A stretch of DNA of 64,000 nucleotides, from assembly GCF_006335145.1 (NCBI RefSeq), contig NZ_VDMN01000001.1, positions 1,178,001 through 1,242,000 of the forward strand, read 5' to 3'. This document shows, piece by piece, positions 40,297-49,935 of the stretch. Origin of the DNA: Aliirhizobium smilacinae. GTDB lineage: Bacteria; Pseudomonadota; Alphaproteobacteria; Rhizobiales; Rhizobiaceae. Below the pieces are notes generated by a model. It did not search any database. It saw nothing but the letters and a program-made list of their open reading frames with translations, and was not told the origin of the DNA. Numbering within the stretch: the first letter of the stretch is position 1; each line of letters opens with the position of its first letter. Made by a program: the position numbers and the translations under genes.

Positions 40297-41814
40297 ATGT
40301 CCCGCCCGAACATTCTCATCATCATGGTCGACCAGTTGAATGGGACGCTGTTTCCTAACGGCCCGGCCGACTGGCTGCATGCGCCGCATCTGAAGGCACT
40401 GGCCGCCCGCTCGGCGCGGTTTGCCAACAATTACACGTCCTCGCCGCTCTGTGCCCCCGCCCGCGCCTCGTTCATGGCCGGGCAATTGCCGAGCCGGACG
40501 CGGGTTTATGACAATGCCGCTGAATATGTTTCGTCGATCCCGACCTATGCGCATCACCTGCGCCGTGCCGGGTATTACACCGCACTTTCGGGCAAGATGC
40601 ATTTCGTCGGGCCGGACCAGCTGCACGGGTTTGAGGAGCGGCTGACGACGGATATCTATCCGGCAGATTTCGGCTGGACGCCGGATTACCGCAAGCCGGG
40701 CGAGCGGATCGACTGGTGGTATCACAATATGGGTTCGGTCACCGGCGCCGGTGTGGCCGAGATTTCCAACCAGATGGAATATGACGACGAGGTGGCGTTT
40801 CTCGCCAACCAGAAGCTCTACCACCTGTCGCGCGAAAACGACGATGCGGATCGGCGGCCCTGGGCGCTGACGGTGTCGTTCACGCATCCGCACGACCCTT
40901 ACGTGGCGCGGAAAAAATTCTGGGATCTTTATAACGATTGCGAATATCTGATGCCGGACGTCGGCATGTTGCCGGAACAGGATCCGCATTCGGCCCGCAT
41001 CCTCAAATCCTGCGATTATGCGAGCTTTGACATCACCGAGGACAATGTGCGCCGCTCGCGCCAGGCCTATTTCGCCAATATCTCCTATGTGGACGAAAAG
41101 GTCGGCGAGTTGATCGACACTTTGACCCGCACACGGATGCTGGACGATACGGTCATCCTATTCTGTTCCGACCATGGCGACATGCTGGGCGAGCGCGGAT
41201 TGTGGTTCAAGATGAACTTCTTCGAAGGGTCTGCGCGGGTGCCTTTAATGGTGGCCGGCCCCGACATAACCCCTGCCCTGCATTCGGCCCCCGTCTCCAA
41301 TCTCGACGTGACGCCGACGCTGTGCGATCTCGCCGGCATCTCTATGGCCGAGATCGAGCCCTGGACGGATGGCGAAAGCCTGAAACCGGTGATCGACGGC
41401 GGCACCCGCGTCTCGCCGGTGCTGATTGAATATGCCGCCGAAGCGTCCTATGCGCCGTTGGTCGGCATTCGCGAGGGGCGCTGGAAATACATCCATTGCG
41501 AACTCGACCCGGAACAGCTTTACGACCTCGAGGCCGACCCGAAGGAACTGGCAAACCTTGCCGGTGACCCCGCCTATGCGGATGTACTGGAGGGCTTTCG
41601 GGCCAAACGCGACGCCAAATGGGACATGGCGGAATTCGATTCCTCGGTGCGCGAAAGCCAGGCCCGCCGCTGGGTGGTCTATGAGGCACTGCGGAACGGC
41701 GCCTATTATCCATGGGACCACCAGCCCTTGCAGAAAGCCTCAGAGCGCTACATGCGCAACCACATGAACCTCGACAATCTGGAAGAGTCCAAGCGCTACC
41801 CCCGTGGGGAATAA
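40297..41814 (+). CDS. betC: choline sulfatase
   Basis: A 505-aa type I sulfatase that hydrolyses choline-O-sulfate to choline and sulfate. The formylglycine motif is CAPAR with Cys52, which needs conversion by a maturase. Other features are NILIIMVDQL, SGKMHFVG, FCSDHGDMLGERG and the C-terminal WVVYEALRNGAYYPWD. No signal peptide. Followed 24 bp later by betB. In Sinorhizobium, betI precedes this gene; here the upstream neighbour is an unrelated divergent membrane protein. Confidence 0.95.
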   Translation: MSRPNILIIMVDQLNGTLFPNGPADWLHAPHLKALAARSARFANNYTSSPLCAPARASFMAGQLPSRTRVYDNAAEYVSSIPTYAHHLRRAGYYTALSGKMHFVGPDQLHGFEERLTTDIYPADFGWTPDYRKPGERIDWWYHNMGSVTGAGVAEISNQMEYDDEVAFLANQKLYHLSRENDDADRRPWALTVSFTHPHDPYVARKKFWDLYNDCEYLMPDVGMLPEQDPHSARILKSCDYASFDITEDNVRRSRQAYFANISYVDEKVGELIDTLTRTRMLDDTVILFCSDHGDMLGERGLWFKMNFFEGSARVPLMVAGPDITPALHSAPVSNLDVTPTLCDLAGISMAEIEPWTDGESLKPVIDGGTRVSPVLIEYAAEASYAPLVGIREGRWKYIHCELDPEQLYDLEADPKELANLAGDPAYADVLEGFRAKRDAKWDMAEFDSSVRESQARRWVVYEALRNGAYYPWDHQPLQKASERYMRNHMNLDNLEESKRYPRGE

Positions 41815-41838
41815 GAGCGGATTGGGCGGAGAGTAAGA

Positions 41839-43302
41839 ATGAAAGCACAGCCGAAAGCCAGCCACTTCATCGATGGCGACTATGTGGAAGATGAAGCAGG
41901 CAGCGTCATCGAAAGCCTTTACCCCGCCACCGGCGAGGTGATTGCAAGGCTGCATGCGGCAACGCCTGCAATCGTTGAACGCGCGATTGCGGCCGCCAAA
42001 CGTGCCCAGCCGGAATGGGCGGCGATGAGCCCGACGGCGCGCGGCCGCATTCTCAAACGTGCAGCCGAGATCATGCGGACAAGGAACCGCGAGCTTTCCG
42101 AACTCGAAACACTCGATACCGGCAAGCCGATCCAGGAGACGATCGTTGCCGACCCGACTTCGGGCGCCGACAGTTTCGAATTTTTCGGCGGCGTGATCGC
42201 GGCCGGAATGAACGGCCAGTATATCCCGCTTGGCGGCGACTTTGCCTATACGAAGCGGGTGCCGCTCGGCGTCTGCGTCGGCATCGGCGCGTGGAACTAT
42301 CCGCAGCAGATCGCCTGCTGGAAGGGCGCACCGGCGCTGGCCGCCGGCAATGCCATGGTATTCAAGCCATCGGAAAACACGCCGCTGGGTGCCTTGAAGA
42401 TTGCCGAAATCCTGATCGAGGCCGGGCTGCCGAAGGGGCTCTACAACGTTATCCAGGGCGACCGGACCACCGGGCCGCTTCTGGTCAATCACCCGGATGT
42501 CGCCAAGGTGTCGCTCACCGGCTCGGTGCCGACCGGCCGCAAGGTGGCGGCAGCCGCTGCCGGACAACTCAAGCATGTGACGATGGAGCTTGGCGGCAAG
42601 TCGCCGCTGATCGTGTTCGACGATGCGGATATCGACTCGGCCGTCGGCGGAGCGATGCTCGGCAATTTCTATTCGACCGGCCAGGTCTGCTCCAACGGCA
42701 CCCGCGTCTTCGTGCAGCGCAAGGTGAAGGACCAGTTCCTGTCGCGGCTGAAAGAGCGCACCGAACGGATGATTATCGGCGATCCGATGAATGAGGCGAC
42801 GCAGGTGGGGCCGATGGTCTCCTTCGACCAGCGCCAGAAGGTGATGTCCTATATCGACAAGGGCAAGACGGAGGGCGCCACGCTCGTCACCGGCGGCGGC
42901 ATTCCCAACAATGTGTCCGGCGAAGGGTATTACGTGCAGCCGACCGTGTTTGCGGACGTGACCGACGAGATGACGATCGCTCGCGAAGAGATTTTCGGGC
43001 CGGTCATGTGCGTGCTCGATTTCGACGACGAGGCGGAAGTGATCGCACGGGCGAATGCCACCGAATTCGGGCTTTCGGCGGGGGTGTTCACCGCGGATCT
43101 GACACGCGGGCACCGAGTGGTGGATCAGCTGGAGGCCGGGACCCTGTGGATCAATACCTACAATCTCTGCCCGGTGGAAATTCCCTTCGGCGGATCGAAA
43201 CAGTCCGGTTTCGGCCGGGAAAATTCGCTGGCCGCGCTGGAGCATTATTCCGAACTGAAGACGGTTTATGTCGGCATGGGAAAGGTCGAGGCGCCGTATT
43301 GA
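41839..43302 (+). CDS. betB: betaine aldehyde dehydrogenase
   Basis: A 487-aa NAD-dependent aldehyde dehydrogenase. The cofactor/active-site features are [24 protein letters not shown], the general base Glu in MELGGKSP and the nucleophile Cys in GQVCSNGTR. It oxidises betaine aldehyde to glycine betaine, an osmoprotectant and carbon/nitrogen source. GGAGAG precedes ATG 41839. A repeat element lies between its stop and betA. Confidence 0.96.
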   Translation: MKAQPKASHFIDGDYVEDEAGSVIESLYPATGEVIARLHAATPAIVERAIAAAKRAQPEWAAMSPTARGRILKRAAEIMRTRNRELSELETLDTGKPIQETIVADPTSGADSFEFFGGVIAAGMNGQYIPLGGDFAYTKRVPLGVCVGIGAWNYPQQIACWKGAPALAAGNAMVFKPSENTPLGALKIAEILIEAGLPKGLYNVIQGDRTTGPLLVNHPDVAKVSLTGSVPTGRKVAAAAAGQLKHVTMELGGKSPLIVFDDADIDSAVGGAMLGNFYSTGQVCSNGTRVFVQRKVKDQFLSRLKERTERMIIGDPMNEATQVGPMVSFDQRQKVMSYIDKGKTEGATLVTGGGIPNNVSGEGYYVQPTVFADVTDEMTIAREEIFGPVMCVLDFDDEAEVIARANATEFGLSAGVFTADLTRGHRVVDQLEAGTLWINTYNLCPVEIPFGGSKQSGFGRENSLAALEHYSELKTVYVGMGKVEAPY

Positions 43303-43319
43303 GACGAATGGGTGGGGCT

Positions 43320-43520
43320 ACCCCTCACCAACTTCGGGCAAGGGTTCGCTCCGCTCACCCGGCCTTCGTATCCTCTCCCACGAGGGGAGAGGAAGGGTGC
43401 CTCACGCGCCGCCTCGACTTCGGGCAGGAGAGTGCCGCGAGTTTTTCCTCTCCCCTTGTGGGAGAGGATAGCAAGTCCGCGAGAGGCGAAGCCGATCGCT
43501 GGACGCGCTTGGTGAGGGGT
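43320..43520. repeat. MITE-like element in betB-betA gap
   Basis: A 201-bp segment bounded by a 12-bp perfect terminal inverted repeat (ACCCCTCACCAA and TTGGTGAGGGGT). Inside are two GC-rich hairpins (about 43371-43393 and 43446-43468) of similar sequence. It resembles the palindromic intergenic repeats of rhizobia and the segment near 7.3 kb. It splits the bet operon but keeps both genes whole. Confidence 0.65.
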
Positions 43521-43571
43521 CAACAACCTCCGCCGTGAATGCCGAATGCCGTAATCAGGGGACAAATTATA

Positions 43572-45221
43572 ATGCAGGCAGATTTCGTCATCATCGGTTC
43601 CGGTTCAGCAGGGTCTGCCATGGCTTACCGCCTGTCGGAGGACGGCCGCCATTCGGTGATCGTCATCGAAGCGGGGGGCACCGATTACGGCCCGTTCATC
43701 CAGATGCCGGCAGCCCTTGCCTGGCCGATGAGCATGAAGCGTTACAACTGGGGTTATCTCTCCGAGCCGGAACCCGCGCTCAACAATCGCCGCATCACCG
43801 CGCCGCGCGGCAAGGTTCTCGGCGGTTCGTCGTCGATCAACGGGCTCGTGTATGTGCGTGGCCATGCGGAAGACTATAATCGCTGGGAGGAACTCGGTGC
43901 GCAGGGCTGGGCGTATGCGGACGTGCTGCCCTATTTCAAGCGGATGGAACATAGCCATGGCGGCGAAGATGGCTGGCGGGGCACGGACGGGCCGCTGCAT
44001 GTGCAGCGCGGGCCGGTGACCAATCCGCTGTTCCACGCCTTCATCCAGGCCGGCGCGCAGGCGGGTTTCGAGACGACGCAGGATTATAACGGCTCGAAAC
44101 AGGAAGGTTTTGGGCTGATGGAGCAGACGATCTTCGAGGGTCGCCGCTGGTCCGCTTCGAACGCCTATCTGCGGCCGGCGATGAAGCGGAAAAATGTCGA
44201 GATCGTTTATGGCCTCGCCCAGACGGTCGTCATCGAGAACGGCCGGGCGGTCGGCGTCGAGATTTTGCGCCGCGGTGTGCCGGAAGTGGTGACGGCGAAC
44301 CGCGAGGTGATCGTCGCCGCCTCGTCGTTCAACTCGCCGAAACTGCTGATGCTGTCGGGGATCGGGCCGGCCGAACACCTGAAATCGCTGGGCATCGAGG
44401 TGAAGGTTGACCGGCCGGGCGTCGGCGCCAATCTGCAGGACCATATGGAGTTTTATTTCCAGCAGGTCTCGACCAAGCCGGTATCGCTCTATTCCTGGCT
44501 GCCGTGGTTCTGGCAGGGGGTTGCGGGGGCGCAATGGCTGATGACCAAGGGGGGGCTTGGCGCCTCCAACCAGTTCGAGGCCTGTGCCTTCCTGCGCTCG
44601 GAACCGGGGCTGAAACAGCCGGATATCCAGTATCACTTCCTTCCCGTCGCGATTTCCTATGACGGCAAGGCGGCGGCGAAAAGCCATGGTTTCCAGGTGC
44701 ATGTGGGCTACAACCTGTCGAAATCGCGCGGGGCCGTGACGCTGCGTTCAGCCGATCCGAAGGATGATCCCCTCATCCGCTTTAACTACATGAGCCACGA
44801 GGAAGACTGGATCAAGTTCCGCCATTGCGTGCGGCTGACCCGCGAGATCTTTAACCAAAAAGCCTTCGACGACTATCGCGGGCCGGAAATCCAGCCGGGC
44901 GAAAAGGTGCAGAGCGACGACGAGATCGACGCCTTCCTGCGCGAGCATCTGGAAAGCGCCTATCACCCCTGCGGCACCTGTCGAATGGGAGCCAAGGATG
45001 ACCGACAAGCGGTGGTCGATCCGGAATGCCGGGTGATCGGTGTCGAGGGGGTTCGCGTGGCGGATTCATCGATCTTCCCGCATGTCACCTATGGCAATCT
45101 CAACGGGCCTTCGATCATGACGGGAGAAAAGGCGGCCGATCATATTCTCGGTAAAACGCCTCTGCCGCGCTCCAATCAGGAGCCCTGGGTCAACCCGCGA
45201 GCGGCGCTGAGCGACCGTTGA
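43572..45221 (+). CDS. betA: choline dehydrogenase
   Basis: A 549-aa GMC-family flavoprotein oxidising choline to betaine aldehyde (and perhaps the aldehyde further). The FAD site is [19 protein letters not shown] at the N-terminus; later come [18 protein letters not shown] (GMC signature 1), [16 protein letters not shown] (signature 2) and the active-site [12 protein letters not shown] 43572 has GGGGAC upstream; the frame opens at 43539. Ends the bet operon. Confidence 0.95.
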   Translation: MQADFVIIGSGSAGSAMAYRLSEDGRHSVIVIEAGGTDYGPFIQMPAALAWPMSMKRYNWGYLSEPEPALNNRRITAPRGKVLGGSSSINGLVYVRGHAEDYNRWEELGAQGWAYADVLPYFKRMEHSHGGEDGWRGTDGPLHVQRGPVTNPLFHAFIQAGAQAGFETTQDYNGSKQEGFGLMEQTIFEGRRWSASNAYLRPAMKRKNVEIVYGLAQTVVIENGRAVGVEILRRGVPEVVTANREVIVAASSFNSPKLLMLSGIGPAEHLKSLGIEVKVDRPGVGANLQDHMEFYFQQVSTKPVSLYSWLPWFWQGVAGAQWLMTKGGLGASNQFEACAFLRSEPGLKQPDIQYHFLPVAISYDGKAAAKSHGFQVHVGYNLSKSRGAVTLRSADPKDDPLIRFNYMSHEEDWIKFRHCVRLTREIFNQKAFDDYRGPEIQPGEKVQSDDEIDAFLREHLESAYHPCGTCRMGAKDDRQAVVDPECRVIGVEGVRVADSSIFPHVTYGNLNGPSIMTGEKAADHILGKTPLPRSNQEPWVNPRAALSDR

Positions 45222-45314
45222 TACAACTTTCAGTTACTTTTGGTTGCAAAACTAATTTTTGCAATCTTAAATAGCGAAGATATTTTCGCCTCAGTTCAAA
45301 GTTGGGGGCGAATC

Positions 45315-46872
45315 ATGATGGGCAATGTGCTGGCGCTAGCGCCGGAAGAGTTTGTGCGTGTGCTTGCAAAACAGTCATCCATCTGGCGCAGAAGCGGCGG
45401 GTTTGCGGGAAAACGCCACCGGCGAAATCTCAGGCGGCGGTGGATCCGCCTCTACAAGAGCAAACGCGGCATCCAATCGCTTGCCCAGTACGGTCGCCCG
45501 GAGATTGGGATCCTTGCCTCGGATATTGAGGTGTCGCCGGAATCGTCGATCATTCTTCTTTTGCCCGACAATCGGTACCTCAGCGAGCAAAGTGGCGAGC
45601 CGGACTCCGATATCGGCAGAAAAACCCTCCCGCTTCAAGGCACATCGGTGAACTCACGCCGGGAGTTGCGACGCCTGATACACTCTGCGATGGCATCACG
45701 ATCGAAGACAACGCTGGATCTCATCAACGCATCGCATACTTACCGTCAGTCATTGCCGTCGGTGGCGCGTGTCAGACATGGCAAACGCCTTGCCCTGCGC
45801 GGCGTATATCTGGAAGCGCTGGGCATAGCGATCCTGCCGCGCCTGGAACAGCCGATGATCGAGATCCTGCAAAAGCAAGGCGCCGAAGTTCTGACGAACT
45901 CTGAAATTCTGGTGAGTGCACCGGATACCGTCAGGTTGGAAACGCCGCCGGATTTCTGGCATCGCCGAATTCTGCCGAATGCCGGCGCAGAACCCCAAGA
46001 CTATCGCGGAAAAGGTATTTCGATCGGCATTCTCGATACGGGCATAGATCCCGACCATCCGGAATTCTCTCACAAGGATATCGTCTACAGCGAGTTCGAT
46101 GAAAACGGCATTCTGGTCGAGAATGCTCCGAAGCGCGATTTCGGTACGCACGGAACCCACGTCGCCGGCATCTGTGTCGGTCATACGGCCGGGATAGCGC
46201 CCGACGCTCACCTTTCAGTCGCCGGCCGCCTTGACGAGCACAAGAGACGGCCAGCTGCGTGGTTCCTTCGCCCAGATGCTCGGTGCGCTCAACTGGCTCA
46301 TCGACCAGGCGGGGCCCGATGCCAACGGCGTGGAGATCATCAACGCGTCTCTGGGCACGCCGCATATGAACCCAGGAGACATCAAAAGCCTTCACGAAAC
46401 CATCAACAATGCCTCGAAACTGGGTGTCGTTGTGGTTGCCGCGATCGGCAATAACGGCCATCTGGGCGGCGGCAATCACAGTTTTCCCGGAAAGCTCGAT
46501 AATGTGATCGGCGTCGGTGCCATAGACCGAAACGATAGAGTCGCGGTCTTCAGCGACTGGGGACGCTCCTATGGAGAAGCGGGTCGGCGAGGCCGCAGAA
46601 AGCCCAATATCGTTGCGCCCGGCGTCGATATCCACAGCGCACTTGCAGGCGGCGGTTACGCCTCCATGAACGGAAGTTCGATGGCGACTCCATGCGTTAG
46701 CGGCGCGCTGGCGCTTATTCTGGAGGAGGCCCGAAGCCGGAAAACGAGCGCACCGCAGCATTTTGTGGATGCGTTGATGACGTTAACGAGATATAGTGAT
46801 ATCTGGGCGTATAATGACCCGCGAGTGGGTAAAGGCTGCGTCCATCTTGACGGTCTGGTACCGGGACCCTAG
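45315..46872 (+). pseudogene. intracellular subtilase (S8), interrupted by a 1-nt frameshift
   Basis: A subtilisin-like serine protease split over two frames. The first (to about 46222) carries Asp241 in GILDTGIDPDHPEF and His279 in DFGTHGTHVAG. The second (from about 46226) carries the oxyanion Asn region and Ser in NGSSMATPCVSGALAL. Removing one G from GCCGGCCGCC at 46221-46230 would join SVA to AALTSTRDGQ. The N-terminal 230 residues are unusual and include a prodomain-like RLEQPMIEILQKQGAEVL. No signal peptide is visible, so it would be intracellular. The upstream 90 bp is AT-rich. It may be a sequencing error, a decaying gene, or a programmed shift. Confidence 0.8.
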
Positions 46873-46894
46873 CTCTTCCTTCAAAGGATTCACC

Positions 46895-47254
46895 ATGCTG
46901 AATGCCAGAGTCAGGAAGATCGTGTCGAACTCCGCCCCTCAGGACTCGATCGTTTTCATCGTCGAAGTCAATGCCGATCAGGAATTGTCGCATGTCTGGG
47001 ATATTCCGGACCTGAGCGCGCGGAAAGCTGCCCTGCGGGAGGTATCGTCGCGGATAAAAGCCCCGGTCATCGATACGTTGAACGCCTACGAGCCGCTCGG
47101 CCTGAAGGTCGTCAACACGATGAACGGCTCGATGCAGCTGATCGCCAAGGGGCCTGCGGCCGCCTGGAAACAGGCGATTGGCGAACATTCGGACCTTTTC
47201 GATGGACGACAGGTCGATCTCGTACCCAATGAAGCAAGTTTCGCGGCGATATAA
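46895..47254 (+). CDS. small companion of the subtilase, I9-prodomain-like
   Basis: A 119-aa protein 22 bp after the subtilase stop, with AAAGGA before ATG 46895. Its order of motifs (IVFIVEVNADQEL, a middle helix, then YEPLGLKVVNTMNGSMQLIAKG) recalls the inhibitor I9 prodomains that fold or inhibit subtilisins in cis. A trans role on the adjoining protease is an inference. No signal peptide. No other homology is recognised. Confidence 0.55.
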   Translation: MLNARVRKIVSNSAPQDSIVFIVEVNADQELSHVWDIPDLSARKAALREVSSRIKAPVIDTLNAYEPLGLKVVNTMNGSMQLIAKGPAAAWKQAIGEHSDLFDGRQVDLVPNEASFAAI

Positions 47255-47271
47255 CATACCGCGTTATCGTC

Positions 47272-48639
47272 TCACATCATAGGTGACAGCCGGTCCAGTC
47301 GATCGACGATCAGGCGGGTCAGCGCCTCGTAGTCGCCATCGAAATGATGACCGCCTTTGCGTGACTGGACATCGGTGCCGGCGATCTCTTCGACTGCCGG
47401 ACAAGCGCTGTCTTCTTCTTCCACACCATGGATGCACTGGATCTTGTTAGGCTCGACACCGCTCAGGTCGTCGACCGGATCACCATGTTTGCCGGCGCCG
47501 GTATAACCAAGCCAGCCGGTGACGGCGATTTCGAAATCGGCCTGATGCGACAGCGCCAGAAGCGACACGAGACGAACGGCTTGCCGGTCGCTTTCGGGAA
47601 GCCGGCGATAGGTGGCGGGCAGGATGTTGGCGCCGAAGGAATAACCGATCAGCACGACGTTTTCGACCTTCCAGCGTTCGCGGTAGGTGGCGATGATGCG
47701 GGAGAGGTCTGCCGCCGTCTGTTCCGGCGTCTTTTCATTCCAGAAGTAGCGCAGCGCATCGACACCAACAACAGGGATGCCCTCGTCCTGCAGATGTGCC
47801 CCGAGCTTCTGGTCGATATCGCGCCAGCCGCCGTCGCCGGAATAGATGATCGCCATCGTGTTGCGGGTCGGTGCGGACTCGATCGGCACGATCGGAAGGT
47901 CGAGCGGGGAACCGTTCGTGGCGGCGGCGGTCAGCATGCTGCGCGAGACCGTGAGCAGGGCATCTTCCGAGACCTCGTCTTGCGCCGTTACCTCGATGCC
48001 GGGGTGGGAGCGTTTGAGATCATCGACATGATCTCGCCCACCCTCGCCGGCTTCAGGGGTGAACACGACATCGACCGCGTTCGGCAAGGCGCCTTCCGTC
48101 AGGCCGTAGCTCATACCGCCGTCAACGCTGATTTTCGGCGCAGGCGTGCAGAGGATTTTCGACAGCGGAATAGACGGCTCCGGGTCGACAGCCAGCGTTG
48201 CACCGATGGTGGAGAATGGTGTCTGGGCGGCAATTGCCAGAGCCAGCGATCCGCCCGCACCGATACCGGCGACCATGGGTGGGCGATAGGTCGTCATCTC
48301 GCGGTTGCGGTGGATCTGACGGCTGAGTTCCTCGATATCCGAGACAAGATAGAGGCAGTCCCGCTTTTCTTCGCCGAGTTCGGCATAGTAATCCGGCAGA
48401 TCGACGCCCACGACCACAGCGCCGTCGGCAGTCAGTGCATCCGACATACTGTCTTCCTGAGCGCCCCAGCCATCGCCATCCGACAACAGGACGATGATGC
48501 CTTTTTCCTTCACCTGCGGATCGCTGATGCGGGAGGTTGGCAGACTGACGATCTCGTTTTGGGCGAAATACGAGCGGTAGAGTTCAGCGATACCAGCGAC
48601 CAGGGTAATCGCTGCAACGATAACCGGCAGTGCCCTCAT
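47272..48639 (-). CDS. acvB: AcvB/VirJ-family lysyl-phosphatidylglycerol hydrolase
   Basis: A 455-aa exported protein with two alpha/beta-hydrolase-like halves. The signal is MRALPVIVAAITLVAGIAELY. The nucleophile is Ser in LIGYSFGANILP in the C-terminal VirJ-like half; the first half has GIGAGGSLALAI. In Agrobacterium AcvB hydrolyses lysyl-PG in the periplasm and matters for virulence-related secretion. It overlaps lpiA by 4 bp (ATGA). The pair sets the level of lysyl-PG in the membrane. Confidence 0.92.
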   Translation of the reverse strand: MRALPVIVAAITLVAGIAELYRSYFAQNEIVSLPTSRISDPQVKEKGIIVLLSDGDGWGAQEDSMSDALTADGAVVVGVDLPDYYAELGEEKRDCLYLVSDIEELSRQIHRNREMTTYRPPMVAGIGAGGSLALAIAAQTPFSTIGATLAVDPEPSIPLSKILCTPAPKISVDGGMSYGLTEGALPNAVDVVFTPEAGEGGRDHVDDLKRSHPGIEVTAQDEVSEDALLTVSRSMLTAAATNGSPLDLPIVPIESAPTRNTMAIIYSGDGGWRDIDQKLGAHLQDEGIPVVGVDALRYFWNEKTPEQTAADLSRIIATYRERWKVENVVLIGYSFGANILPATYRRLPESDRQAVRLVSLLALSHQADFEIAVTGWLGYTGAGKHGDPVDDLSGVEPNKIQCIHGVEEEDSACPAVEEIAGTDVQSRKGGHHFDGDYEALTRLIVDRLDRLSPMM

Positions 48640-49775
48640 CTGCGCAATATTCCGCGCAAGCCGCCACCGATCAGCATGGTGACATCGAAGATGGAGGCGA
48701 ACGGAAGGCCACGGCCGGAGACCACGAGATAACGCGGTTGCCAGACCGGATCGAACTTGGACTTGAAAGCCTGCACACCACGGAAATTGTAGAAGCGCTC
48801 GCCGAATTCGAAGATCTCGCGGCCAAGGCGGTTCCAAAGCGGGGCGTAATGGTGGTCTGCCAGGCCCGCAAGCGGCGCCATGCCGAGATTGAGGGTGCGG
48901 AATCCACGCGCCTTCATATGCTCCATGATACGCACGAAGAGCAGATCCATCATGCCGCGATGGACATCCGGAATGTGGCGCATGAGGTCGATGAAGGCAT
49001 CGCCATGCTGCCCGGCTTCGAGAATATTGGCGAAAGCGACGATACGCCCTTCCATGCGGATGACCGCCACCGGGCATGCCTTGACATAGGCAAGATCGAA
49101 CGTGCCAAGCGAAAAACCCTTTTCCGACGCGTTATGCGAAGCCAGCCATGTGCGTGAGACCGAAAGAAGCTCATCGATGACTTCCGGCACCTCGTCTGCC
49201 GGAAGCATGGAAAATTCCAGCCCGTCGCGTTCGGCGCGATTGATCGAGCGACGCAGTTTCAGCCAGGCGCCACCCTTGAGGTCGAAACGCGTCAGATCCA
49301 CCACCGCCTGCTCCCCGAGCTTGTAGGGGCGCAGGCCGCTATCGAAGGCATGTGGCAGGAAAGCCTTTGAAACCTGATAGAAAACTGGCCGACAGCCCTC
49401 GCCGCGCGCCGTCACCATGAATTTTTCCAGCAGCTCCGGCCAGAGGTGCTGCGGGCCGACCGGGTCGAACAGTGCGACCAGCGAATGGCCGTGTTTGGCA
49501 TACATGACGAATGCCTGCTCGCAGTCGGAAAACAGGATGCTTTTGTCGCCAAGTCGGACAAGGCCCGCGCTGGCATTGGGCTGGGTTGCGAGGATTGCAA
49601 GCGCCTTTTCCATTTCTTCCGGCAAGGGGCCTTTCCGGACACGTCTGTCCTGGCTGGCTGCGCGGAGAAAACGGGCAAACAGTGGCTGACGCGATGGTGA
49701 AATGGTATCGACTACAGTCGATGGTAGCAGAACATTCTGCTCAGATTGGCAGGTTTCATCGACTTGAGCCGACAT
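48636..49775 (-). CDS. lpiA: LpiA lysyl-PG synthase, C-terminal domain only
   Basis: A 379-aa protein matching the soluble GNAT-like synthase domain (DUF2156) of MprF/LpiA: LFDPVGPQHLWPELLEKF, then SGLRPYKLGEQAVVDLTRF and FYNFRGVQAFKSKFDPVW. The family adds lysine from Lys-tRNA to phosphatidylglycerol. The usual 500-residue N-terminal flippase/membrane half is missing, and no membrane protein is encoded directly upstream. The start at 49775 has weak AGG. Adjacent acvB supports the assignment. Confidence 0.85.
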   Translation of the reverse strand: MSAQVDETCQSEQNVLLPSTVVDTISPSRQPLFARFLRAASQDRRVRKGPLPEEMEKALAILATQPNASAGLVRLGDKSILFSDCEQAFVMYAKHGHSLVALFDPVGPQHLWPELLEKFMVTARGEGCRPVFYQVSKAFLPHAFDSGLRPYKLGEQAVVDLTRFDLKGGAWLKLRRSINRAERDGLEFSMLPADEVPEVIDELLSVSRTWLASHNASEKGFSLGTFDLAYVKACPVAVIRMEGRIVAFANILEAGQHGDAFIDLMRHIPDVHRGMMDLLFVRIMEHMKARGFRTLNLGMAPLAGLADHHYAPLWNRLGREIFEFGERFYNFRGVQAFKSKFDPVWQPRYLVVSGRGLPFASIFDVTMLIGGGLRGILRR

Positions 49776-49935
49776 TGGAAGCCTATAGAGACGTTGAACC
49801 GCAATTGCCTTAGCGTATTTCCATTTACCGAGTCTTACGCCTCAAAGATGTAGCGGCTGCGACACATAGGCCGGACATGTGCGCCTATGCACGCAAAACG
49901 GGTTTTAGCCAGAAACCCGACCGCCTGACGATGCG

